This document shows, one piece after another, positions 22,714 through 32,328 of a DNA stretch of 46,686 nt. A model generated the notes under the pieces. It worked only from the letters and a program-made list of their open reading frames with translations. It was not told the origin of the DNA and did not search any database. Positions within the stretch are counted from its first letter, which is position 1. Each line of letters opens with the position of its first letter. Position numbers and translations under genes: made by a program. The stretch comes from Phycisphaeraceae bacterium (GTDB lineage: Bacteria > Planctomycetota > Phycisphaerae > Phycisphaerales > UBA1924): assembly GCA_007693965.1 (NCBI GenBank), contig RECQ01000049.1, positions 1 through 46,686 of the forward strand. Direction: 5' to 3'.

Positions 22714-24162
22714 ATGCTCGCCCGTCTCGGTGAACGCCTCGCCGCGCTCTTCCGCGCCACCGCGCCGGATCCGTTCGTCATCGCGATTCTGCTGACGGCG
22801 CTCACCTTCATCCTCGGCGTCTTCTTCGGCGCCGACTCGCCGCGGATCGTTGATCGACCGGGCGAGATGCTCGACTACTGGCAGGGCGGCTTCTGGGATC
22901 TGCTCGCCTTCGCGATGCAGATGAGCCTGATCCTGGTGACGGGTCACACACTGGCGTCGACGCCTATCATCGCGCGGCTGCTGCGCCGCCTGTCATCCAT
23001 TCCGCGCTCCGGACGCCAGGCGGTCGCCTTGACCTCCGCCGTCGCCATCTGCTTCGGCCTGGTGAACTGGGGGCTCGGGCTGATCGTCGGCGCGATCCTC
23101 GCCCGTGATGTCGGGCGGGCGATGAAGGCACGCGGCGTCGCCGTGCCCTATCCCCTGCTCGCCGCGGCGGGCTACACCGCCATGCTCTGCTGGCACGGCG
23201 GTCTCTCCGGCTCGGCGCCACTGCAGGCCGCGAGCTCGGACGAGGTCGCCCGACTCGTCGGCGCCGAACTCGCCGCGGCGGTCGGCGACCTGCCAGCCTC
23301 CACCACCATCTTCACCCTCCACAACGCCATCACCACCGGAGGCCTGCTGGTGGGGATCCCGCTGTTGCTCGCGCTGATGTGCCCGAAGAGAGTTGAAGGC
23401 AATGGGCAATGGGGAATGGGCAATGGGAAAAGCGCCAAAGAGCCAAATGGCCAAAGCGCCAAAGCTCGGAACTCGGAACTCGGAACTCCACCCCCAGAAC
23501 TCAGCACTCAGCACTCAGAACTCCGCTCCCCGACGTTTCCCGAGCGGCTCGACCGCTCCCCCATCGTCGCGTGGCTGCTCGCGGGTCCGGCGCTGGTCTG
23601 GCTTTCGCTCCACTTCGCCGACCGCGGCCTGGACGGGCTGACGCTCAACACCGCGAACCTCACCTTCTTTGCCCTCGGCATGGTCCTGCACGGATCGCCG
23701 GTGCGGTACATGGAGGCGGCGACGGAGGCCGCGGGGTGCTGCGCCGGAATCATCATCCAGTTCCCCCTCTACGCCGGGATCATGGGGATGATGCGCGACA
23801 GCGGCATGGCGGCGGGGGTCTCGCGGGCCTTCGTCGAGGCCTCGGGAGGCAGCCACGGCGGACTGGCGGTCATGACCTTCCTCTCCGCAGGGCTTGTGAA
23901 CCTCTTCGTGCCCTCCGGGGGCGGTCAGTGGGCCATCCAGGCGCCGGTGGCGCTGCAGGCGGCCCACGACGCGGGGGCGGATCCCAGCCGCATCGTCATG
24001 GCCGTGGCCTACGGCGACCAGTGGACCAACATGCTCCAGCCCTTCTGGGCCCTGCCGCTGCTGGGCATCACGGGGGTGAAGGCGCGGGACATCGTGGGGT
24101 ACACCGCGGTGGCCCTGGTGGCGGCGGGGGTGTGGTTTGTGGCGTGTTTGTGGCTGCTGTGA
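22714..24162 (+). CDS. AtoE-type short-chain fatty acid transporter with an in-frame repeat insert
   Basis: A 482-residue inner-membrane protein of the AtoE family (PF02667), proposed to take up short-chain fatty acids such as acetoacetate or butyrate. Seen: DPFVIAILLTALTFILGVFFG, FWDLLAFAMQMSLILVTGHT, NWGLGLIVGAILAR, CWHGGLSGSAPLQ, HGSPVRYMEA, FPLYAGIMGMM, and LFVPSGGGQWAIQAP with AYGDQWTNMLQPFWALP near the end. Typical members are about 440 residues. Residues about 229-272 are a Gly/Asn/Lys/Ser/Glu-rich insert made wholly of heptamer and octamer DNA repeats, placed in the cytoplasmic loop between two helices, so folding may be spared. ATG at 22714. Converges with the second Fic gene. Confidence 0.88.
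   Translation: MLARLGERLAALFRATAPDPFVIAILLTALTFILGVFFGADSPRIVDRPGEMLDYWQGGFWDLLAFAMQMSLILVTGHTLASTPIIARLLRRLSSIPRSGRQAVALTSAVAICFGLVNWGLGLIVGAILARDVGRAMKARGVAVPYPLLAAAGYTAMLCWHGGLSGSAPLQAASSDEVARLVGAELAAAVGDLPASTTIFTLHNAITTGGLLVGIPLLLALMCPKRVEGNGQWGMGNGKSAKEPNGQSAKARNSELGTPPPELSTQHSELRSPTFPERLDRSPIVAWLLAGPALVWLSLHFADRGLDGLTLNTANLTFFALGMVLHGSPVRYMEAATEAAGCCAGIIIQFPLYAGIMGMMRDSGMAAGVSRAFVEASGGSHGGLAVMTFLSAGLVNLFVPSGGGQWAIQAPVALQAAHDAGADPSRIVMAVAYGDQWTNMLQPFWALPLLGITGVKARDIVGYTAVALVAAGVWFVACLWLL
23399..23524 (+). repeat. Composite of four short tandem arrays inside the atoE coding region
   Basis: In order: GCAATGG-type heptamers (23399-23427), CGCCAAAG-type octamers (23432-23464), CGGAACT heptamers (23466-23488) and CAGCACT/CAGAACT heptamers (23495-23524). 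The same words occur outside genes at 20358, 26224, 34549 and 45868. The frame of the transporter is kept through the whole block. Confidence 0.85.
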
Positions 24163-24193
24163 CTCCGCAAAGCGGCGCAACGCGCGCACTTTC

Positions 24194-25522
24194 TCAGGAC
24201 ATCGCATCCGCGAGCTTCGGGCCGGCGGCGAAGACGAACTTCCTGCCTTCTCGCGATTTGACCAGATAGCCGCGCTCCGCCAGCTTCAACAAATCGGTGC
24301 GCGCTGTTTCGTAGATCACTCCGTGCTTGTCTCGATGTTCGTCGATTGTGAAGAAGCGATCCGGGTTCCTGCTTATTTCCAGAAGTGTTTCGCGTTGACG
24401 ATGGTTCAGCGCCGCATCACTCGAAAAAACTGTGCGGGCCGTGCGCATCTCCGCATGCTTCCTGGCAATATAGGCGGAAAGTTGCTTCCGCGCCCTGCTG
24501 ATGACCGCGATGTGATACCGAAGAAAATAAGTGATGTCGTAATCATCCGTTTCAGAATACAGGTACGCGCGGACGTACTTGCCCGGCGCATCGTAGATGA
24601 GGCGTGAAATCGGCAGGTATTCGAAGAGCCAGTATCCACTGCGCAGCATGAACCAGTAGAAGAGCGCCCTGGCCGTGCGCCCATTGCCGTCGCAGAATGG
24701 ATGATCGAAACCGATCTGAAAATGCAGGATGCACGCCTTGATGACCGGATGGATGAATTCCGTTGCGTCGTTGTCATCCTCATTGGCGAATGTGTACAAC
24801 GCATCGAGGCGTTCGCGAAGCTCAGCAGCGTCCGGCGGCGTGTGGACGACTTCTCCATCGCGTTGATCCACCACCGCGACTTCGTCATCGGAGGTGCGAA
24901 ACCGCCCCACCTGCTCCGGGTCGTCGAGCGTGTCCACAGTCAGCATGCCCTGAAGTTCGAGCAGGAACTCGTCGGAGAGGTTCGTGCTGCCATGCTCGCG
25001 GATGAACTGGATCGCGCGGTAGTTGTTCAGCACCATGCGCTCGCCGCGGGTCCGCGGCTTGCGGCCTTTTTTCAGCATCCGACGCGCCTCGACCCGCGTC
25101 GTCGCGGCGCCTTCCAGCATGCTGGAGGCGATTGCCTCCTCCCGCAGCGCCCGCACGATGAACCGCTCACGGTCACTCCGCGAAAACGGCTGCTCGTCCC
25201 CCACACCGATCTGCCCCGCGAGTTCGCGATCGATGAGCATCAGCGATCGCTGCATCCCGTCCGTGGAGAGAAACCTGAGCGGACGATCGGCCCCGCGCAG
25301 TGGAAGCTCGCGATATCGGACCATCCTCCCCATCTTGACCATCGCCCACGCCGGCTCGGGCTCGAGCCCTTGCCCGCGAGCGATGAAGACGAGTTTGTCC
25401 CAATGCAGATATCGCTCCTCGCACAGCCGCGCCAGGGCCTGATACTCAGGCCCAGCCGCCTTGGCGAGGAGTCCTTCCACACCGATGTCCCAGATGTCAG
25501 GCGGCTTTTTCGGAATACGCAC
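24194..25522 (-). CDS. Fic-domain protein (second), with C-terminal winged helix
   Basis: A 442-residue Fic protein of a different subgroup from the one at 5537. Residues about 1-120 form an unassigned N-terminal helical region. The inhibitory helix reads SSMLEG near residues 133-138, matching [S/T]xxxE[G/N]. The active-site motif is HPFCDGNGRTARALFYW, complete for HxFx[D/E]GNGRxxR. The C-terminal part has FFTIDEHRDKHGVIYETART followed by a wing, a likely DNA-binding helix. I prefer the GTG at 25520-25522 over the TTG at 25531 because GGGAG lies nine bases upstream of the GTG. Two matched palindromes sit just upstream. Target and partner unknown. Confidence 0.88.
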   Translation of the reverse strand: MRIPKKPPDIWDIGVEGLLAKAAGPEYQALARLCEERYLHWDKLVFIARGQGLEPEPAWAMVKMGRMVRYRELPLRGADRPLRFLSTDGMQRSLMLIDRELAGQIGVGDEQPFSRSDRERFIVRALREEAIASSMLEGAATTRVEARRMLKKGRKPRTRGERMVLNNYRAIQFIREHGSTNLSDEFLLELQGMLTVDTLDDPEQVGRFRTSDDEVAVVDQRDGEVVHTPPDAAELRERLDALYTFANEDDNDATEFIHPVIKACILHFQIGFDHPFCDGNGRTARALFYWFMLRSGYWLFEYLPISRLIYDAPGKYVRAYLYSETDDYDITYFLRYHIAVISRARKQLSAYIARKHAEMRTARTVFSSDAALNHRQRETLLEISRNPDRFFTIDEHRDKHGVIYETARTDLLKLAERGYLVKSREGRKFVFAAGPKLADAMS

Positions 25523-25531
25523 TTGGACCAA

Positions 25532-25536
25532 CTCCC
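25532..25536 (-). promoter_or_regulatory. Shine-Dalgarno favouring the GTG start of the second Fic gene
   Basis: GGGAG on the minus strand lies nine bases before GTG 25522, but only zero to one base before the TTG at 25531. Confidence 0.65.
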
Positions 25537-25542
25537 AGAATA

Positions 25543-25567
25543 CTACTAAACCTGTCTGGATTAGTAG
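25543..25567. promoter_or_regulatory. Palindromic operator-like site 1 upstream of the second Fic gene
   Basis: Arms CTACTAA (25543-25549) and TTAGTAG (25561-25567) around 11 bases, total 25. It lies 20 bases before the GTG start, right behind the Shine-Dalgarno, so binding could block transcription or ribosome entry. Confidence 0.6.
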
Positions 25568-25593
25568 TTCGCCCAGAGCTTACTCCCAATCAA

Positions 25594-25618
25594 CTACTAA
25601 TTCAAACTGCATTAGTAG
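25594..25618. promoter_or_regulatory. Palindromic operator-like site 2 upstream of the second Fic gene
   Basis: Identical arms and spacing to site 1 (CTACTAA at 25594-25600, TTAGTAG at 25612-25618), 51 bases away, which is close to five helical turns. The rest of the 25523-25847 gap before rpsL is GC-rich from about 25640 on and shows no recognisable promoter. Confidence 0.6.
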
Positions 25619-25847
25619 ATAGCTAGTATATTGGCCTTCGAGGCGCCAGATCCGAGCTCGCAGAACCCGCTGAACGCCCCTCACCGGCAATCGGCGGCCG
25701 AGCCTCCGGCCGGACCCCGCTTCCGATCGACCCCCCGCCCCCGCTTGCATCCCCCTCCGGTGCGGCTACACTGCCCGGCTCGCCTGAAAACAGGCCGAGG
25801 CCGGGGGGCCCGGCCCGCGAACCCGATCCAATTCTCACAGAACGCCC

Positions 25848-26219
25848 ATGCCCACGATTAATCAGCTCATCCGCAATCCCCGCCGCCCGCAGGTGGCCAA
25901 GTCGAAGGTCCGCGACATTGAGAAGTGTCCGCAGCGCCGCGGCGTGTGCCTCCAGGTGCGCACCGTCACGCCCAAGAAGCCCAACTCGGCGCTTCGCAAG
26001 GTCGCTCGCGTGCGCCTCTCCAATGGTCGTGAAGTCACCGCCTACATCGGCGGCGAGGGCCACAACCTGCAGGAGCACTCGATCGTGCTCGTCCGCGGCG
26101 GACGCGTGCGCGACCTTCCCGGTGTGCGCTACCACATCGTCCGCGGCTCGCTCGACTGCCTCGGCGTCGACGGCCGCAAGCAGGGACGATCGAAGTACGG
26201 CGCCAAGCGAGGGAAGTAA
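25848..26219 (+). CDS. rpsL: 30S ribosomal protein S12
   Basis: A 123-residue S12, part of the decoding centre of the small subunit. The universal stretches are intact: [32 protein letters not shown] (the Lys pair of the streptomycin-contact loop), [20 protein letters not shown], and [19 protein letters not shown] with the loop that is methylthiolated in many bacteria, then [11 protein letters not shown]. Length is standard. The ATG at 25848 has no strong Shine-Dalgarno. It is followed by repeats and then rpsG. Confidence 0.98.
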   Translation: MPTINQLIRNPRRPQVAKSKVRDIEKCPQRRGVCLQVRTVTPKKPNSALRKVARVRLSNGREVTAYIGGEGHNLQEHSIVLVRGGRVRDLPGVRYHIVRGSLDCLGVDGRKQGRSKYGAKRGK

Positions 26220-26223
26220 GAGA

Positions 26224-26331
26224 AGTACCGAGTACCGAGTACCGAGTACCGAGTACCGAGTACCGAGTACTGAGTACTGAGTACTGAGATTCGAGTTCGG
26301 ACGCCCATTGCCTATTGCCCATTCCCCATTG
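26224..26331 (+). repeat. Two heptanucleotide arrays between rpsL and rpsG
   Basis: Nine perfect-register units AGTACCG (six) and AGTACTG (three) run 26224-26286. After a 17-base spacer come four units of CCCATTG/CCTATTG/CCCATTC at 26304-26331. The arrays take up half of the 216-base gap between two co-oriented ribosomal genes. Confidence 0.9.
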
Positions 26332-26435
26332 CCTTTCCCCAACACCCACGGCAAGTAATCCCGATCGCCCGGCCGGCGACGGGGTGAACAAAGATCCCTC
26401 ATTGCAGGGCAGATGAGCCGAAGGAGATTTTCATC

Positions 26436-26942
26436 ATGGCCGGTCGCATCACCAAATCAGACGAACAGCTTCGCCCGGACCCGCGCTTCAACAGCAAGGT
26501 TCTGTCCAAGTTCATCAACTGCGTCATGCTCGAAGGCCGCAAGACCAGCGCCACCCGCGCCGTCTACGACGCCATCGACATCATCCAGAAGCGCCTCGAC
26601 AAGGAGAACAACCCCGACGCCCCCAAGGAGGCGTTCGAGGTGTTCACCATGGCCATTGACAACGTCAAGCCCCCCGTCGAGGTCCGCTCCAAGCGCATCG
26701 GCGGCGCCAACTACCAGGTGCCGATGCAGGTCAACCGCAAGCGCCAGCAGTCGCTCTCGATGCGATGGATCCTCAACTCCGTCCGCGGCGAGAAGGGCCG
26801 GCCCTTCGCGCGTCGCCTCGCCGACGAGCTCTACAACGCCGCCCGCGGCGAGGGCAAGGCGATGAGCACCCGCGAGCAGACCATCCGCATGGCCGAAGCC
26901 AACCGCGCCTTCGCCCACTTCGCCGGGCCCAGCCGGGACTGA
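26436..26942 (+). CDS. rpsG: 30S ribosomal protein S7
   Basis: A 168-residue S7, which binds the 3' domain of 16S rRNA and starts assembly of the small-subunit head. Family landmarks: DPRFNSKVLSKFINCVMLEGRKT, NVKPPVEVRSKRIGGANYQVPMQV, RRQQS-like NRKRQQSLSMRWI, and ARGEGKAMSTREQTIRMAEANRAFAHF. Slightly longer than the 156 residues usual in bacteria. The ATG is preceded by AAGGAG with nine bases between. The next gene is on the other strand, so fusA and tuf of the usual str operon do not follow here. Confidence 0.98.
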   Translation: MAGRITKSDEQLRPDPRFNSKVLSKFINCVMLEGRKTSATRAVYDAIDIIQKRLDKENNPDAPKEAFEVFTMAIDNVKPPVEVRSKRIGGANYQVPMQVNRKRQQSLSMRWILNSVRGEKGRPFARRLADELYNAARGEGKAMSTREQTIRMAEANRAFAHFAGPSRD

Positions 26943-27045
26943 GCCGGAAGCGCCAGCGCCCGGTGCGATCCACGGTGGACGCCCAAGCTGTCTTTTGGGA
27001 TCGGTCATCCGCTACGCGTCTGCCAGTCCGCCAGGCAGGGATGCT

Positions 27046-27588
27046 TCACTGCTTCTGCAGCGGAGCAATCGACTGATATACATCCCACAACGCATCGCAG
27101 TCGATGCCACCGCTTTGCAACGCCGCAGCGTATTCGACTCGCATCTGTCCAAGCCATTCCTGCAGGATCTGCACGCGCTCGTTGTCCATCGACGCCCTGA
27201 TCGTCCGCCCGGGCTCAGCGCCACCGCACAGAACTTCGACCATCGGGCCCTCGAACGCCGCGGCGTTCCTCATCACAACGCCGCGCGCAGTTGCGATGAA
27301 ATTCAACCCTTCCGGATGCGAGAAGAGATAGTTCAACACGATCCAAGCCTGATCACTCGAAACTTCGCGAAAAGTGATGCTCAGGCGAGCCAAGCCGACT
27401 TCAGCCAGCTCAGGATCGCCCTGAGCAATCAGTTCGATCGGCCCCATCTTGTTCAGCATCGCCTGCCTGGCGGCGCGTTCGCTCACGTAGGGCAAAAGAA
27501 GAAATGCGGCGCCCGATACCACTGCGATCGAGAGCAACCCGATGCCGATCCAGATGATGCTGGTTCTTGATTTCGTGAACATCATCAT
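27046..27588 (-). CDS. Hypothetical single-helix membrane protein
   Basis: A protein of about 180 residues with one N-terminal membrane helix (SIIWIGIGLLSIAVVSGAAFLLL) and a soluble domain of about 140 residues that I do not recognise. It reads as mixed helix and strand (EVGLARLSITFREVSSDQAWIVLNYL). The start is one of three successive ATGs; the third, at 27582, has GGAAG at a normal distance. Lower third-position GC than its neighbours suggests a more recent or less constrained gene. It faces rpsG tail to tail. Confidence 0.6.
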   Translation of the reverse strand: MMMFTKSRTSIIWIGIGLLSIAVVSGAAFLLLPYVSERAARQAMLNKMGPIELIAQGDPELAEVGLARLSITFREVSSDQAWIVLNYLFSHPEGLNFIATARGVVMRNAAAFEGPMVEVLCGGAEPGRTIRASMDNERVQILQEWLGQMRVEYAAALQSGGIDCDALWDVYQSIAPLQKQ

Positions 27589-27693
27589 CTTCCGCAGCCC
27601 TTTCCAAGGCTGGACACGAGCGGGAGAAACCCATGAACACCGCCGCGCTTCACGACTGAGAAAGGCATTGCAGCCATGACGCTGACTCCGTAA

Positions 27694-27978
27694 TCACGGG
27701 TAAGTCGAATCATCCACCAATCGCCAGTCGAATTCCTCGTCAAAATCATCAAAGCACTCGGCGCATATCCACCGGTAGCCATCTGCGGTGGCGTATCCAT
27801 GCCTGAGATCATCCGCGGCGCAAGAGAATTTCGCTCCGCAAAATTCACAGTGATCATGATCCCATCCCGGGCGGGATGGACGATACGGACGCGCAGTGAG
27901 GGATGCGCCTTTCAGGAATTGCTCCTGGCCCTGTCGTCGCCAGTCATCCGGCTCAGGTCTTGGTCGATTCTTCGCCAT
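27694..27978 (-). CDS. Small putative zinc-binding protein
   Basis: A 94-residue protein with two CxxC knuckles, HDHCEFCGAKF and WICAECFDDF, separated by about 27 residues, the layout of a zinc ribbon. The N-terminus is polar (MAKNRPRPEPDDWRRQGQEQFLKGASL) and the C-terminus acidic/aromatic (FDEEFDWRLVDD). I recall similar short proteins, with HDHCEFC and WICEECF, scattered in many bacteria without assigned function, but I cannot name a family. The start at 27976-27978 was chosen because the upstream open frame (to 28143) has no similar character. Its neighbour is a TM protein on the same strand, 105 bases away. Confidence 0.6.
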   Translation of the reverse strand: MAKNRPRPEPDDWRRQGQEQFLKGASLTARPYRPSRPGWDHDHCEFCGAKFSCAADDLRHGYATADGYRWICAECFDDFDEEFDWRLVDDSTYP

Positions 27979-28123
27979 CTCAGCGCCCGACACCCAGTGG
28001 TGCTCCTGTTGATCCGGGTGCAGGTCCCCGCGAATCTGGCTCAATATCCTACCCTGACCTCTCCAAGGGCTCCAGCAAATCGGACCGGCGCCGAACCATC
28101 CCAACGTTGTATTCTTTCCCGCA

Positions 28124-28510
28124 ATGCTCAAGCTCACCCTCATCGCGCTCGGCGGCGCCCTCGGGGCCGTGCTCCGCTACATGATCGCCGGGGGCGTGCA
28201 GCGTATGGGCAGGGCGGAGGGCTTCCCCACCGGCACGCTCATTGTGAACGTCGTCGGCTGTTTCGCCGCGGGCTTTCTGGTGGCCCTCTTCGCGTCGCCG
28301 CACACCATCCGTGAGGAATACCGCCTCGCCCTGCTCGTCGGTCTGCTGGGCGGCTTCACCACCTTCTCGACCTTCGCCAAGGAGACGCTCTCCTTCATCG
28401 AGGACGGCCAGTGGGCCATGGCGGCGACGAACGTGCTGATCAGCAACAGCGCCTGCCTGGTCGGCGTGTGGCTCGGCTACCGCATCGCGCAGCGCATCTA
28501 CGGAGCATGA
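28124..28510 (+). CDS. fluC: Fluoride channel FluC (CrcB)
   Basis: A 128-residue, four-helix membrane protein; as a dual-topology dimer it lets fluoride leave the cell. Seen: LIALGGALGAVLRYMI, GTLIVNVVGCFAAGFLVALF with the conserved Asn of the pore, and LLGGFTTFSTFAKET with the Phe box and the sodium-site turn. Length is standard. ATG at 28124. I looked for a fluoride riboswitch in the leader and did not see one. The DUF190 gene follows after four bases, a common pairing. Confidence 0.94.
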   Translation: MLKLTLIALGGALGAVLRYMIAGGVQRMGRAEGFPTGTLIVNVVGCFAAGFLVALFASPHTIREEYRLALLVGLLGGFTTFSTFAKETLSFIEDGQWAMAATNVLISNSACLVGVWLGYRIAQRIYGA

Positions 28511-28514
28511 ACCC

Positions 28515-28850
28515 ATGGACCGATTCGAAGAAGGCTGCCTGCTCCGCATCTTCCTCGGCGAGAGCGATCGCCACGACGGCAAGCCCGTGTATGAGCAGAT
28601 CGTCCTCAAGGCGCGCGAGCTGCAACTCGCCGGCGCCACCGTGCTGCGCGGGCCGATGGGCTTCGGCGCCGATTCACGACTGCACACGGCCAAGATTCTG
28701 CGCCTCTCCGAGGATCTGCCCATCGTGGTGGAGATCGTCGACACGCGCGAGCGGATCGATTCGCTCCTCACCCACATCGATGGGATGATGCGCGGCGGAC
28801 TGATCACCATCGAGAACGTGCGCATGCGCCGCATCAGCTCGGACGACTGA
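28515..28850 (+). CDS. DUF190 protein (PII-like fold)
   Basis: A 111-residue cytoplasmic protein of the DUF190 family, small PII-like trimers often encoded next to fluC. Visible family features: LLRIFLGESDRHDGKPVYEQIV, GATVLRGPMGFGADSRLHTAKILRLSEDLP, and VVEIVDTRERIDSLL. Its job is not settled; the tight spacing after fluC suggests a modulating role in fluoride handling. ATG at 28515. Confidence 0.9.
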   Translation: MDRFEEGCLLRIFLGESDRHDGKPVYEQIVLKARELQLAGATVLRGPMGFGADSRLHTAKILRLSEDLPIVVEIVDTRERIDSLLTHIDGMMRGGLITIENVRMRRISSDD

Positions 28851-28872
28851 TCCACGCCGCGCCGATGTCGGC

Positions 28873-29238
28873 TCAGATCGGCCGGCGCAGCAGCATCGTC
28901 GTCTCTTCGGTTCCTGAAGGCACGGGAACGACTTCCCACCCCGCCGGGCCGACGGCGTTGAGGTGGTGGATGAGAAGCGGCTTCACCAGGCGCAGACGTG
29001 TCGAGCCCTCGACGCGCTCAGCATCGCGGCGGTCGGGGCCCTCGATGAAGTAGGCGCCGCCGTTCGTCCACAGCACCGCATCGTGGCCGACCAGCCGGAG
29101 CTGACCATATTCCCACACCGGCGCCGCCGCTCGACGCTGCTGGGCGCCAGATGTCGCCACGAACACGGACAACGCCAGCGCGCCGACAATCACCGCCGAC
29201 ACAATCGCGAAGACTCGTTCTCTTTTGGCTGTACGCAT
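28873..29238 (-). CDS. Exported or membrane-anchored DUF4177-like protein
   Basis: A 121-residue protein. Residues about 9-31 are a hydrophobic helix (VFAIVSAVIVGALALSVFVATSG), either signal or anchor. The rest resembles the small DUF4177 fold: VWEYGQLRLVG at the beginning and LNAVGPAGWEVVPV near the end, the pattern W-E-Y...L-x-x-x-G-x-x-G-W-E-(L/V). Function of the family is unknown. ATG at 29236-29238 with AGGAG about eight bases upstream. Same strand as atpD, but a strong hairpin lies between. Confidence 0.7.
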   Translation of the reverse strand: MRTAKRERVFAIVSAVIVGALALSVFVATSGAQQRRAAAPVWEYGQLRLVGHDAVLWTNGGAYFIEGPDRRDAERVEGSTRLRLVKPLLIHHLNAVGPAGWEVVPVPSGTEETTMLLRRPI

Positions 29239-29377
29239 GCATCGACTCCTGCGTGAGCGGCGCGCTGCGGCGAGGGAACGATCGATCGCGACCGCGCGGC
29301 CTGTCAGACGGACGCCGGGACTCTATGCCCGCCGCGGGGCCCGGCCCCCGGGGCCTTCACGCCCGGCGCGCACAAAC

Positions 29378-29410
29378 ACGCCGCGGCGACGGGGTTCGTC
29401 GCCGCGGCGT
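29378..29410 (-). terminator. Terminator-like hairpin after atpD
   Basis: A perfect 13-base stem (29378-29390 with 29398-29410) and a 7-base loop, 37 bases beyond the atpD stop. On the minus strand the exit reads GTTTGTG, a weak T-tract. This is the strongest hairpin of its kind in the window. Confidence 0.7.
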
Positions 29411-29446
29411 GGAGATGTTGAATCAGAGATCGGGGCCGGAATCGGC

Positions 29447-32139
<2,693 letters not shown>

Positions 32140-32328
32140 GGCTCCCTCGCTCGCGCCTCTATGGTTGGGGCAGGCGCCCCGACGCCGGCGGCCGGGAGTG
32201 AGTCTATCCCCCGGGACACGCTCCGTCGTCGATCCACGCGCAATCGCGGCTTCGGGAGCCATACAGTTACAGGTCGCCAAGAGTCACCCGGCGCCGGGCG
32301 GCGCCACACCGCACAGGGCTTCACCTCC

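Noticed and set aside
26224-26331. Possible CRISPR array
   Set aside because: Units are seven bases without spacers, so these are simple tandem arrays; no cas gene is in the window.
28020-28123. Fluoride riboswitch before fluC
   Set aside because: I could not find the conserved pseudoknot pieces of the crcB motif in the leader.
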